From: an uncultured Verrucomicrobiales bacterium
Lineage (GTDB): Bacteria > Verrucomicrobiota > Verrucomicrobiia > Verrucomicrobiales > Akkermansiaceae
Assembly: GCA_949373085.1 (NCBI GenBank)
Contig: CASICJ010000023.1
Location: forward strand, 1-64,000
Direction: 5' to 3'
Length of the DNA: 64,000 bases
Part shown: positions 36,861 to 45,436 of the stretch, piece after piece
Numbering within the stretch: position 1 is the stretch's first letter
Layout: every line of letters begins with the position of its first letter
Program-made: the position numbers and the translations under genes
Notes under the pieces: model-generated
What the model saw: the letters and a program-made list of their open reading frames with translations, nothing else
Told to the model about the DNA's origin: nothing
Databases searched by the model: none

Positions 36861-36880
36861 CTTTCAGTAAATCCTGAAAG
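36861..36880. promoter_or_regulatory. Palindromic operator candidate before the GbsR-family gene
   Basis: Perfect inverted repeat CTTTCAG-TAAATC-CTGAAAG ending 3 bases before the regulator's ATG, with TTGACA at 36847-36852 just upstream. A 17/20 identical copy lies downstream of the same gene at 37453-37472. This suggests self-regulation. Confidence 0.6.
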
Positions 36881-36883
36881 AAG

Positions 36884-37405
36884 ATGATTAGTGAAGCAGT
36901 CAATCTGGAAGCGGCACGTGACGAGTTCGTGACCCAGTGGGGTATTATGGGAGCTCAGTGGGGCATTAATCGAACCATGGCTCAGATCCATGCTCTTCTG
37001 ATGACTGCTCCAGACGTAATGAGTACTGATGAGGTTATGGCAACTCTCGAGATTAGCAGGGGGAATGCTCATACAAACTTAAAGGATCTCGTGAGCTGGG
37101 GGCTGATCCGGATTGTTACCAAGAAAGGCGAGCGAAAAGAGTTCTTTGAAGCCGAGAAAGATGTATGGGAGATCTTTAGGCGGGTTGCACGAGAGCGGAA
37201 ACGGCGAGAAATTGAGCCAGCCCTTGAGACTTTACGAAACTGTAAGGCTGCTTCTGAAGATATGAAATCACCTGAGGGGAGAGCTTTTCATGAGCAGATG
37301 GATCAGCTCGAAGATTTTGTAAGCTTTGCTTCTCGAATGGGTGATCGCGTTGCTTCGATGCAACATGGTAAGGCAATCAAGCTGGCTATGAAGTTTTTCA
37401 GTTAG
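36884..37405 (+). CDS. GbsR/MarR-family transcriptional regulator
   Basis: 173 residues. The winged-helix is clear: DVMSTDEVMATLEISRGNAHTNLKDLVSWGLI, with recognition helix SRGNAHTNLKDL characteristic of the GbsR (HTH_MarR-like) family. KKGERKEFFEAEKDVWEIFR forms the wing and the following helix, and a long C-terminal helical region (EIEPALETLRNC) would dimerise. GbsR represses choline/glycine-betaine genes in Bacillus; related proteins control various membrane processes, and the ligand is unknown here. The palindrome overlapping its translation start suggests autorepression, and the second copy after its stop suggests a further target downstream. Confidence 0.88.
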   Translation: MISEAVNLEAARDEFVTQWGIMGAQWGINRTMAQIHALLMTAPDVMSTDEVMATLEISRGNAHTNLKDLVSWGLIRIVTKKGERKEFFEAEKDVWEIFRRVARERKRREIEPALETLRNCKAASEDMKSPEGRAFHEQMDQLEDFVSFASRMGDRVASMQHGKAIKLAMKFFS

Positions 37406-37452
37406 AAGTCCGCACCCACTAATTTTAGAAACGAAGCCTCCTCAGGGTTATC

Positions 37453-37472
37453 CTTTCAATAAATACTGAAAA
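37453..37472. promoter_or_regulatory. Second copy of the GbsR-flanking palindrome
   Basis: CTTTCAATAAATACTGAAAA has arms TTTCA/TGAAA at the same spacing as the 36861-36880 site and matches it at 17 of 20 positions. It lies 56 bases before the micro-ORF at 37528 and about 300 bases before the SelW-like gene. Confidence 0.55.
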
Positions 37473-37527
37473 GATAAGAACTTAAAAAATCAGCTCGATT
37501 TAACCCTAAACTTGTAGATTTAAAAAA

Positions 37528-37617
37528 ATGATTAATTGGATTAGAAAGCTCTTTCGAAAAAAAGGGAATAGGCATCGGATCAGGTCCCGTCGACTGACGA
37601 GACTCATGGAATTCTAG
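37528..37617 (+). CDS. Possible 29-residue basic micro-protein
   Basis: ATG 37528 to TAG 37615-37617. It starts MINWIRKLFRKKGNRHR and ends RLTRLMEF, very rich in Arg and Lys with an amphipathic start. No Shine-Dalgarno sequence. Evidence is only position, downstream of the second regulator palindrome; coding is uncertain. Confidence 0.25.
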   Translation: MINWIRKLFRKKGNRHRIRSRRLTRLMEF

Positions 37618-37779
37618 GGTTATTCTGTTTTTTCTTTTGATGAGGTCCTCTTCTTTTTGAATTCCAAATTAGAGGGTCCACAAGGTGCTTTTAGATTTCG
37701 TCACATAGAGGTGCATAAAAATTGTAACGTTAGAGAGGTTTTCATTTGTTAGTGCGATATTCGTGGCGATAATCCCCGT

Positions 37780-37992
37780 ATGGCGCTCGAGATCGAATAT
37801 TGCGAACAATGAAATTACCGTCCTGAAGCTGATCGTGTGTCGGCTGAGATTGAAAAGACTACTGGTCAAAAAGTAGTTTTGGTGGGTGGAAGTGGCGGGA
37901 TTTTTGAGATTCGCCAAGATGACAGAGTGATTTGGAAGAAGGAAAGGAGCGGACACTTCCCACTTCCCGGAGAGGCTAGTGATCTTTTTTAA
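37780..37992 (+). CDS. SelW/Rdx-family protein with in-frame TGA: candidate selenoprotein
   Basis: 70 codons from ATG 37780 to TAA 37990-37992, with a TGA at 37810-37812 (codon 11). The protein starts MALEIEYCEQ, then UGA, then NYRPEADRVSAEIEKTTG, followed by KVVLVGGSGGIFEIRQDDRV, IWKKERSGHFPLPGEASDLF. This is the thioredoxin-like Rdx/SelW fold family: 'h.YC..C/U....' first strand and redox loop, then 'v.lv.g.gGvFEv..dg..iwskk..g.FP...el'. The UGA replaces the second residue of the CxxC redox pair, precisely where known SelW proteins carry selenocysteine. The rest is undisturbed. If Sec is inserted this is a redox protein. The alternative is a pseudogene caused by one Cys-to-TGA change. Confidence 0.72.
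37827..37845 (+). promoter_or_regulatory. Candidate bacterial SECIS hairpin
   Basis: Stem AGCTGAT (37827-37833) pairs with GTCGGCT (37839-37845), seven pairs including two G-U, with loop CGTGT. The loop starts 21 bases after the TGA and has a G in its second position. Both fit the usual description of bacterial SECIS elements (short apical loop 16-37 bases after UGA with an early G). The hairpin is short, so this is moderate evidence. Confidence 0.5.
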
Positions 37993-38095
37993 ATTCTCCC
38001 TTTTTTCTTGGGTTTGATGTGAAGTCAGATCAGCTGGGAGGAGAACACTGGGGTTCAAAAAAGTGCGCTGAGAAAAGCTGCTGCTAGGAATTTGC

Positions 38096-38290
38096 TTATG
38101 GCGGTAGATCGATGAAACCGCATTTGGACCGGAAATAAATGGGGGAACCAAAAGGATCTTTGCTCTGAAGGACTGGGCCCTGAGTGGCGCAGGATGCGAT
38201 AACTATTGCGAGGACAAGAGCTGAAATCACTTTTACGACCTTGGTGTGGCAGAAATCTCTTTGGACGAAGAGGAAGGGCCTTTGAAACAT
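38096..38290 (-). CDS. Small lipoprotein
   Basis: Up to 64 residues. KVISALVLAIVIASCATQGP is a lipoprotein signal with lipobox IASC, followed by a short polar tail (SKDPFGSPIYF, CGFIDLPP). The true start is likely inside the frame near the hydrophobic segment, since the first 18 residues (MFQRPFLFVQRDFCHTKV) are untypical; a GTG codon precedes ISALV. Very small lipoproteins ending in this way are common in verrucomicrobia, but I recognise no family. The frame is long enough relative to the gap to be plausible; moderate confidence only. Confidence 0.5.
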   Translation of the reverse strand: MFQRPFLFVQRDFCHTKVVKVISALVLAIVIASCATQGPVLQSKDPFGSPIYFRSKCGFIDLPP

Positions 38291-38345
38291 TGAACGGGCG
38301 AATTCTCTTTATTCGTGACACAGAAGAAGCGAGACCTTCGTAATT

Positions 38346-38368
38346 AGCCAGATAGCCAGATAGCCATG
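38346..38368 (+). repeat. 8-base tandem repeat running into a start codon
   Basis: AGCCAGAT at 38346-38353 and 38354-38361, then AGCCATG at 38362-38368, whose ATG is the start of the PQQ-like gene. No Shine-Dalgarno sequence is present here. Confidence 0.6.
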
Positions 38369-39616
38369 AAATTTTTTTCCACCCGCGCATCAGTCGTTCG
38401 TTTTCTTGTTTTAACTTTTGCAGTTTTATCGGGTTTGCATGCGGAGGACAACTGGCCGCAGTTTCGCGGCCCGACTGGACGTGGTCATTCGACCACGAAA
38501 GATATCCCGATGAAGTGGAGTGCGGACTCCGTGGTCTGGAAAACCAAGCTCAAGGGGCAGGGGCAATCGTCGCCGGTTAACTGGGGTGACCGACTCTTTC
38601 TCACGAGTGCTTCCGAAGATGGTAGGGAGCGTTATGTATTTTGCTTGGATCGAAAGAATGGGAAGGTTCTCTGGGAGAGAACGATTCTTTGCAAATCTCC
38701 AGAGCATCCGCATAAGATGAATAGTTATGCGACTCCCACCTGTGCCACGAATGGGAAGCGGGTGGTGGCCTTCTTTGGTCCGGCTGGTATTCACTGCTTT
38801 GATCTTGAGGGCGAAAAGAAATGGTCGCGTGAACTTGGGGCTTTTCCTGGTCCTTGGGGCGTGGCGGCGTCTCCGATCATTCTCGGCGACCTCGTGATTC
38901 AAAATTGCGACGCAGAGGGCGCTTCTTCACTTATCGCTCTCAGCCTCGAAAAGGGCGAGCCTGTTTGGCAAACAGAAAGAGAAGAGAAGCCGCGGGGAGG
39001 GTGGAGCACACCTATCTTGATCGAGAATAGCGACCACAAGGAACTCGTCCTTAATGGCGAATTGGGCGTTCGGGGATACGATCCTAAGACCGGAAAAGAA
39101 TTGTGGTTCTGTAAGTCCTTCAACGGACGGGGCTCGCCAGTTCCGGATTTTTTTAATGGCCTTCTTCATGTCGTGAGTGGCAAGCCAGGTGACACTTATG
39201 CCGTTAAGCCGGGCGGTAAGGGCGATGTCACCAAGTCGCACATGGTTTGGCACACCAAACGAAGAGGTGGACGGGATCTCCCTTCCCCAGCGGTCGTTGA
39301 TGGTTACGTGCTCGTTGTTTCGATGTCAGGGAAGGCCAGTTGTTATGATGCCAAAACCGGTAAAGTGTATTGGGAAGAAAAACTGGGAGTGAAGGGCGAG
39401 TTTGCTTCAGCTCCCTTGGTCGTGAAAGGGCATGTTCTTTTACAGAATGTTTACGGAGGTGGAGTCCTCGTGGTCAAACCGGGTAAGAAGCTGGAGATCG
39501 TCTCCAATAACTCGCTGGGTACGGAGGTAAGCCAAATTTTTCGTTCAACTTTAGCCCCGGTCAAGGGGCAGGTTTTCGCGAGATCGTTATCGACGGTTTA
39601 TTGCATTGGGGAGTGA
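38366..39616 (+). CDS. Exported PQQ-like beta-propeller protein
   Basis: 416 residues. The signal peptide ends near LSGLHAEDNWPQFRGPTGRG, and NWPQFRGP is the typical start of verrucomicrobial and planctomycete PQQ-like repeat proteins. Blade motifs of the type 'l.alDa.tGkvlWe' recur: VFCLDRKNGKVLWER, LIALSLEKGEPVWQTE, VRGYDPKTGKELWF, CYDAKTGKVYWEEKL. The fold is the eight-bladed PQQ propeller also seen in BamB. No PQQ-dehydrogenase catalytic residues or heme domain are visible, so it is more likely a binding or assembly protein. It precedes the double sulfatase by 57 bases and may share its transcript. Confidence 0.9.
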   Translation: MKFFSTRASVVRFLVLTFAVLSGLHAEDNWPQFRGPTGRGHSTTKDIPMKWSADSVVWKTKLKGQGQSSPVNWGDRLFLTSASEDGRERYVFCLDRKNGKVLWERTILCKSPEHPHKMNSYATPTCATNGKRVVAFFGPAGIHCFDLEGEKKWSRELGAFPGPWGVAASPIILGDLVIQNCDAEGASSLIALSLEKGEPVWQTEREEKPRGGWSTPILIENSDHKELVLNGELGVRGYDPKTGKELWFCKSFNGRGSPVPDFFNGLLHVVSGKPGDTYAVKPGGKGDVTKSHMVWHTKRRGGRDLPSPAVVDGYVLVVSMSGKASCYDAKTGKVYWEEKLGVKGEFASAPLVVKGHVLLQNVYGGGVLVVKPGKKLEIVSNNSLGTEVSQIFRSTLAPVKGQVFARSLSTVYCIGE

Positions 39617-39673
39617 TTACGCATTGTTCCCAGATTGAGGACTGGTTATTCCTGACACTAAAGTGTTGATTAC

Positions 39674-42637
39674 GTGAACACCTTTATGGCTTGGCTCTCG
39701 AATCTCTTTAAAACAGCCCTTTTTGTGGTGTTTCTGTCGGCGGGTGCTGCACATGCGAAGCAGCCCAATGTAATCTTCCTTGCGGTCGATGACATGAACG
39801 ATTGGATCGGGTCTCTTGGTGCGACTCCGCGGGCGATCACACCGAATCTCGATAAACTGGCGGCCCGCGGGGTGAACTTCTCGAATGCACACACGCCGGG
39901 AGTTTATTGTGCGCCAGCGCGGGCAGCCATTTTCTCGGGGCAGTTTGCTTCTACAACGGGTTGTTACCGCTCGACAGATTACTTTACCGATCATCCGGAG
40001 ATCGAAGGGCTGCCGCTCAGTTTTTCAAAAGCGGGATACACTACTTTAGGAGTTGGAAAACTTTACCATCACATGCCGGGAAGTATTGATGTGCGAGGAT
40101 GGGATGAATATCATCTACGGAAGCCATCGCAGCGCAAGGAAGGTTGGTCCTTGGACAATTGGACCGAGGAAACTCCTTTTCCCGATCCTTTTCCCGCGAG
40201 TGTCTTTAATAGAGGAAAGGAAATCAAAGGGGGATTGTTTTTGGAATGGGCCGGATTACCCAATGAAAAGGAAGAAGAGATGGCGGACACCATACGGGTT
40301 AATTGGGCAGCGGATCAGTTGAGGAAGAAGCACGAGAAGCCCTTCTTCCTGGCCTGTGGAATCTACGCACCGCACTTCCCGAACTATTGTCCGCAGAAAT
40401 ACTTTGATCTATATGATCGCGATAAAATCGAGCTGCCGCCGATCAAGTCTGACGATCTAGAGGATTTGCCGGAACGGATGAAGAGGGCGAAAATGGCCCG
40501 CTCCAAGATTCATAAGGAGCTTGAGGCCAAAGGAGCGGTCAAGGATGCGATTCATGGTTATCTCGCTTGCGTGAGTTACGCTGATGCCATGATGGGGCGA
40601 GTTCTCGATGCCCTTGCGAAAAGTCCTTATGCCGATAACACCATCGTGGTGCTTTGGAGTGACCACGGATATCACCACGGTGAGAAGTATGATTGGGGAA
40701 AGCACACTCTTTGGGAACGGACATCCAATGTTCCGTTCATCTGGGCCGGTCCGGGCATGAAGAAGGGCGCAGTTACTGATGTGACGGCGAGCTTGATCGA
40801 CATGTATCCTACCTTTGTCGAGATGTGTGGCCTTCCCAAGCCTCACCAAAAACTCGAGGGGACTTCATTGGCATCGACCTTGGAGAAACCGGAGGTTGCC
40901 AAGGACCGGGATGTTTACCTGCCCTACATGGCTCCCGGTGAGTATGCCATCATCAACAAGGACTGGCGTTATATCACCTATGGAGACGACGGGGAAGAGC
41001 TCTACGATCTGAAGTCCGATCCCAACGAGTGGAATAACCTGGCCGAAAATCCCAAGTATGAGGGCATCAAGAGATTGCTCCGAAAGTCGGCGCCGAAAAA
41101 ATTTGCTCCGGCGGCTCCCAAGCGGACGATTGGAAAAGATCTCATCATTGAGGGAGAGACGTTTCGTTGGCGTAAGGAGGGCGAAAAAGTTGCTCCCAAA
41201 AAGAGGGCGCAGAGCGGAAAGAAAAAGGGGAACAAGAAGAACGTTCTTTTGATCGTCTGTGATGATCTTAACACCCACGTTTCTCCGTCCGGATACGATC
41301 ACATCAAAACCCCGACGCTCGCGAAGTTTGCCTCTAACGCGATGACCTTCAACCGGGCTTTTTGCCAATATCCGGTGTGCGGTCCGTCAAGGGCTTCTTT
41401 TCTGAACGGACTCTATCCAGAGTCGAGTGGAGTGATTGATAACAAGGCCGACATTCGCCAAACCCGTCCCGGGACGCTTTCGATGCCGCAGTTTTTTAAG
41501 GAGAATGGTTATTGGACGGGGAGTGTGGGGAAGGTGTTTCACTCGCCTCGTCATGAACATGGCGAGATCGCTTGGAACGAGTTTCACCGTTTCAACAATG
41601 ACGAGCTTCCCGTGGTGGCGGAGGCCCGGAAGAAGTTTGAGGCTGAGAATGGCTCCGCGGAGTTACCCAAGAATCGCAAAGCCTGGCGGACTCTTGAAAA
41701 GAAGGCCAAATCGAAGCTCGATGCTCAGACTCCGCCGGGATACGGCCCGAGCGGATTGACCGATGAGCAACACAAGGACGGCAAGAATGCTAGAACGGTT
41801 GCGCGTTGGTTGAAGGAAAAGCCGAACGGACAAAAGCCGTTTTTTATTACCTGTGGAATTCAAAAACCCCACGTTCCTTTCCTGGCTCCTCAGCAGTATT
41901 TTGACCTCTATCCTCTCGGATCGATTGTCTACACGCCGGAGAAGGTTAACCTTTGGGACAAGATTCCCCGCAGGGCCATTAATACTCGCTTCAAGGAGTT
42001 TGGCTTTGAGGCGTCCAAGGAAAACGATGGTCTTCGCCGTGAATATATGCAGGCTTATCATGCTTGTGTTTCCTTTATCGATGCCCAGATCAAGATCGTC
42101 CTCGACTCACTTAAAGAAAGCGGAGAGTGGGAAAATACCATTGTCATTTTCACTTCGGACCACGGCTATCATCTCGGCGATCATTTCCTTTGGGGGAAAG
42201 TGACCCTCTTTGATATCGGGGCTAAGGTTCCCTTCATCGTTCACGCTCCTGGGCTCACCAAACCAGGAACTCAGTCCGAGGCGATGGTGGAATTGATCGA
42301 TATCTATCCAACGCTGGCGCAGCTCACCGGACTGACTCCTCCAGGCCACTTGCAGGGGGCATCGCTGCGGCCACTTCTCGATCACCCAGAGCGGTTGGGG
42401 AAAAAGAAGTATGCCTATAGTATTGTGACTAGAGGCAAAGAGATGGGTTATGCGTTGCGGAACCAGAGATGGCGCTATGGTAAATGGTCGGATGGCGAAG
42501 AACTTTACAATTTAACGAATGATCCGGAGGAGAAGAACAACCTCGTGAAGAAGGAAGGGCTTGAGCATCGTCTTGGCGAGTTTCGGCGGGTTCTGAAAAT
42601 CCGACAGGAGCAAGCTGCAAAGTGTCGTCAGCCATGA
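39674..42637 (+). CDS. Double sulfatase: two complete sulfatase domains in one secreted protein
   Basis: 987 residues from GTG 39674 (ATG 39686 is an alternative) with signal peptide ending AGAAHAKQ. First sulfatase domain, about 30-470: [29 protein letters not shown] with Cys79 as formylglycine precursor, [15 protein letters not shown] Lys-rich linker follows, about 485-525 ([17 protein letters not shown]). Second domain, about 526-985: [26 protein letters not shown] with Cys569, [14 protein letters not shown]. Both signatures match C-x-P-x-R and both metal sites look intact. Both halves look iduronate-2-sulfatase-like. The stop overlaps the ATG of a decayed third sulfatase gene by 4 bases. 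It would desulfate glycans in the periplasm or outside the cell. Confidence 0.93.
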   Translation: MNTFMAWLSNLFKTALFVVFLSAGAAHAKQPNVIFLAVDDMNDWIGSLGATPRAITPNLDKLAARGVNFSNAHTPGVYCAPARAAIFSGQFASTTGCYRSTDYFTDHPEIEGLPLSFSKAGYTTLGVGKLYHHMPGSIDVRGWDEYHLRKPSQRKEGWSLDNWTEETPFPDPFPASVFNRGKEIKGGLFLEWAGLPNEKEEEMADTIRVNWAADQLRKKHEKPFFLACGIYAPHFPNYCPQKYFDLYDRDKIELPPIKSDDLEDLPERMKRAKMARSKIHKELEAKGAVKDAIHGYLACVSYADAMMGRVLDALAKSPYADNTIVVLWSDHGYHHGEKYDWGKHTLWERTSNVPFIWAGPGMKKGAVTDVTASLIDMYPTFVEMCGLPKPHQKLEGTSLASTLEKPEVAKDRDVYLPYMAPGEYAIINKDWRYITYGDDGEELYDLKSDPNEWNNLAENPKYEGIKRLLRKSAPKKFAPAAPKRTIGKDLIIEGETFRWRKEGEKVAPKKRAQSGKKKGNKKNVLLIVCDDLNTHVSPSGYDHIKTPTLAKFASNAMTFNRAFCQYPVCGPSRASFLNGLYPESSGVIDNKADIRQTRPGTLSMPQFFKENGYWTGSVGKVFHSPRHEHGEIAWNEFHRFNNDELPVVAEARKKFEAENGSAELPKNRKAWRTLEKKAKSKLDAQTPPGYGPSGLTDEQHKDGKNARTVARWLKEKPNGQKPFFITCGIQKPHVPFLAPQQYFDLYPLGSIVYTPEKVNLWDKIPRRAINTRFKEFGFEASKENDGLRREYMQAYHACVSFIDAQIKIVLDSLKESGEWENTIVIFTSDHGYHLGDHFLWGKVTLFDIGAKVPFIVHAPGLTKPGTQSEAMVELIDIYPTLAQLTGLTPPGHLQGASLRPLLDHPERLGKKKYAYSIVTRGKEMGYALRNQRWRYGKWSDGEELYNLTNDPEEKNNLVKKEGLEHRLGEFRRVLKIRQEQAAKCRQP

Positions 42638-42725
42638 AGCGGAGCATTTTGCTCTCAGCAGGCTGGCTTTGCGGTTGCGGCCGAGGGCCCAAATATTGTT
42701 CTGATTGTCACCGATGATCAGGAGA
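42634..42725 (+). pseudogene. 5' remnant of another sulfatase gene
   Basis: An ATG at 42634 overlaps the stop of the double sulfatase and begins [11 protein letters not shown]. After a one-base frame shift the sequence reads GFAVAAEGPNIVLIVTDDQE, i.e. the end of a signal peptide followed by the sulfatase N-terminal strand and metal-binding DD. Homology ends about 20 bases before the stop of the convergent sulfatase gene. The remainder of the gene has been lost. Confidence 0.72.
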
Positions 42726-42745
42726 AGTCCGCGGCGTGCGTTGCT

Positions 42746-44212
42746 CTACTTGAGTTCTTTTGCGTTGGGTGGGATCCAGCCGCTCCTGTCCCGCTTACGT
42801 TTGATGACCCAGGCCTTTTGGGCTTCGGTTTTTTGTGCTTTAGTGGGGCCGCTGAGGGGCCATTCGGCATCGACTTGGTGAGCGTCTTTGAAGATGTCCG
42901 AGGCTTGCTTGACGAGATCGGGACGAGATTTCGCGAGGTTGTTTTTTTCTCCGGGATCCTTTGCAAGGTTGTAAATTTCGATGGGCTTGTTGATACCGTT
43001 TCGGACTGCTTTCCACGAAGGCTTTTCACCCCAGCGAGCAGCCTGCACGACGGATCCTTTGTGAAGTTCCCAGTAAAAGTAATCGCGTTTTGGTGCTTCG
43101 CCTCCTTTGAGATAGGAGAGGAGCGAGTGGCCGTCAGTTTGGTATCCTGCGGGCGGTGTGGCTCCGCTCATTTCGACAAAGGTGGGCATGAGATCCCAGA
43201 GAGCCCAAGGTGATTCGTCGACGCGTCCGGCAGGAATGGTTCCGGGCCACCAGGCGAAGCCGGCCTGACGAAGAGCACCTTCGTACATTCCGCGCTTATA
43301 TCCGCGAAGGCCATTTGCGTCCTGTTTAAAGAGCTTCCCGATTTCGGAAGAAGGATTGAAGGATGAGCCGTTATCGCCGGTGAAAACAATGAGCGTGTTT
43401 TTATCAATACCGAGCTCGCGTAGGGTGTCGACGAGTTCGCCAATATCGGAGTCGATGCGGGTCACCTGGGCGGCGTAGGATTTTTGTTTGAGAGTCCAGG
43501 ACTTATCCTCGTAGATGCCAAGATCATCGATTTCATGGGCGCCGTGGGGCAGAGTGATAGCGTAAAACATCATGAAGGGATCTTTGGCGTTTCCCTTTAC
43601 CCACTGGATCATTTCATTCTGAATCAATTCTTGGGCGTAGGTTTTACCAACGCCTTTTCCGGTGTTTCCGGGGAGGCGGACCGGCTGATCATTATCGTAA
43701 AGGTAAGTGGGGAAGTAGGAATGGGCGTGGCGCTGGCAGTTGTAGCCGAAAAAGCGATCAATACCCTGTTTGTGGGGACTTCCGCTGGTATCAAAGAATC
43801 CCATACCCCATTTCCCAAAGGTCGAGGTGGCGTATCCGGCAGCCTTGGCGACTTCGCCGATGGTGACGGTTTCGGCAGGGATGGGCCATTGTCCTTCAGG
43901 AGCCATTTCGCGGTTGCCACGGACGGGGCATTTCCCGGAGTGCAGTCCGGTGAAGAAGACTGAGCGACAAGGGGCACAAACGCTCGTGCCGCAGTAGGCT
44001 TGCATGTAGCGGGTGCCTTCCTTGGCGAGTTGGTCAATGCGGGGAGTTTTGATTAACTCCTGACCGTAAACGCCGAGATCTCCTTGGGCGATGTCATCGG
44101 AGAGGATGAAGATGAAATTGGGCTTTTTCTCGTCAGCTAGAGCTACAGGTGAGGCAGCGTTGAGCAGGAAGAAGGCAGGGGTGAGTTTTTTAAGGAAGGA
44201 GAGAGGTTTCAT
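42746..44212 (-). CDS. Secreted arylsulfatase-type sulfatase
   Basis: 488 residues from ATG 44212 ([10 protein letters not shown], with AGGGAAAG upstream); the frame extends 15 codons further. The signal peptide ends near [11 protein letters not shown]. Sulfatase motifs: [31 protein letters not shown] (CAPCR, Cys79 from this start as formylglycine precursor), [19 protein letters not shown]. The domain with [12 protein letters not shown] and [14 protein letters not shown] is the usual C-terminal subdomain. The glycan substrate cannot be inferred. It is convergent with the double sulfatase, and the sulfatase remnant lies in the junction. Confidence 0.93.
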   Translation of the reverse strand: MKPLSFLKKLTPAFFLLNAASPVALADEKKPNFIFILSDDIAQGDLGVYGQELIKTPRIDQLAKEGTRYMQAYCGTSVCAPCRSVFFTGLHSGKCPVRGNREMAPEGQWPIPAETVTIGEVAKAAGYATSTFGKWGMGFFDTSGSPHKQGIDRFFGYNCQRHAHSYFPTYLYDNDQPVRLPGNTGKGVGKTYAQELIQNEMIQWVKGNAKDPFMMFYAITLPHGAHEIDDLGIYEDKSWTLKQKSYAAQVTRIDSDIGELVDTLRELGIDKNTLIVFTGDNGSSFNPSSEIGKLFKQDANGLRGYKRGMYEGALRQAGFAWWPGTIPAGRVDESPWALWDLMPTFVEMSGATPPAGYQTDGHSLLSYLKGGEAPKRDYFYWELHKGSVVQAARWGEKPSWKAVRNGINKPIEIYNLAKDPGEKNNLAKSRPDLVKQASDIFKDAHQVDAEWPLSGPTKAQKTEAQKAWVIKRKRDRSGWIPPNAKELK

Positions 44213-44396
44213 CAGGTGGCTTTCCCTCAAGTGTCCAAATTTGAGGGAAGACTGCAAGGAGGGGATTCTGGAACAATGGGTCGGCGAAAGTGATGAGTTT
44301 TACTAATCCCCGGAGGACTCAAAGCTCTATCATGCGGGCGATTTATTCATCTCTGCCAATTCCGACTCGCAGGGGCATGTTTGACACGGCGGGACT

Positions 44397-45245
44397 CTAG
44401 GGAGAGCTTTGGTGGTGGGGAGTGTAAAAATCAGGATGAGCCATTTTTTTCACCTCCTCCGCGGAGAGCCCCTTCTTTCTGAGGGATGCGATGGCTTGGG
44501 CCTCGTTTCTTTTGGCAAGACGTTCACCTGATTGATCAGTCACGAGTTCATGATGGAGATATTGGGGCTCTGGAAGCCCCAAAAGGTTTTGTAAAATCCG
44601 ATGGATATGAGTGGAGGGAAGAAGGTCTTCACCCCGGGTGACGTGTGTGATTTTTTGAGCTGCGTCATCGACTACGACAGCAAGATGGTAGGAGGTTCCG
44701 ATATCCTTGCGTGCTAAGATGACGTCTCCAAGAAGTCCGGGGACAACTTTGATATTTCCGTGAATCTGATCTTGGAAGCTGAGTGAACCGATCAATGAGG
44801 CGGCTTTTTTTGAGTCAAGCCGCCAGGCGGGTTCGCGGTCGCGAGGCGGGTTTTTAAGCCCGCGACACGTCCCTGGGTAGAGAGGCCCTTCGGGACCCTG
44901 TGGAGCTTGGGCCAGATGGGTTAATTCTTCTTCGACCTCCCGTCGTGTGCAGTAGCAGGGATAAACGACACCCATTTCCTTAAGTTGTTCTAACGCCTTC
45001 TCATAGTGTTTGAGCCGTTCTTGTTGTTTCCAGGGTTCCCCGTTCCAAGATAATCCGAGCCATGCCAAATCATCGAGGATATCTTGATAGAATTCCGGTC
45101 GCACCCGGGTGTAGTCGATGTCTTCAAAGCGGATGACAAAACGAGACTCTTCTTTATTTGCAAGGTCATAAGCGACCTTGGCTGCGTAGGCATGGCCGAG
45201 GTGAAGTTTGCCAGTTGGACTGGGGGCAAAGCGGGTGGTGATCAT
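44397..45245 (-). CDS. gluQ: Glutamyl-Q tRNA(Asp) synthetase
   Basis: 282 residues, i.e. the catalytic half of a glutamyl-tRNA synthetase without the anticodon-binding part. It opens with TRFAPSPTGKLHLGHAY (HIGH motif as HLGH). FEDIDYTRVRPEF and a zinc-type CYCTRREVEEE plus YPGTCRG follow. A second signature SGERLAKRNEAQA replaces KMSKS. GluQ glutamylates the queuosine base of tRNA-Asp, so the host must make queuosine; queE is at 19.8-20.5 kb. It is divergent from trmO. Confidence 0.93.
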   Translation of the reverse strand: MITTRFAPSPTGKLHLGHAYAAKVAYDLANKEESRFVIRFEDIDYTRVRPEFYQDILDDLAWLGLSWNGEPWKQQERLKHYEKALEQLKEMGVVYPCYCTRREVEEELTHLAQAPQGPEGPLYPGTCRGLKNPPRDREPAWRLDSKKAASLIGSLSFQDQIHGNIKVVPGLLGDVILARKDIGTSYHLAVVVDDAAQKITHVTRGEDLLPSTHIHRILQNLLGLPEPQYLHHELVTDQSGERLAKRNEAQAIASLRKKGLSAEEVKKMAHPDFYTPHHQSSP

Positions 45246-45436
45246 CGTGTCGCTAAAAAAGTAATAGCCCGATTAGGGGGTGGCGTCTACCTAACGAGTG
45301 GAGGTGAAGAAAAAGGTGAGTATTGTTGGCGTAGGTCCCACAATTTCCTGCCAGGATTTTACACAGATTAAGATCTTTGTGATGAACTTGAAAAGGAATA
45401 CTAGCCTGTTGCTCCTGCTCCTGCTCTGCTGGAGAC

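Noticed and set aside
37669-38151. 160-residue frame on the minus strand across the SelW-like gene
   Set aside because: Its product has no protein-like pattern, and it exists because the plus-strand SelW-like codons avoid stops in that frame.
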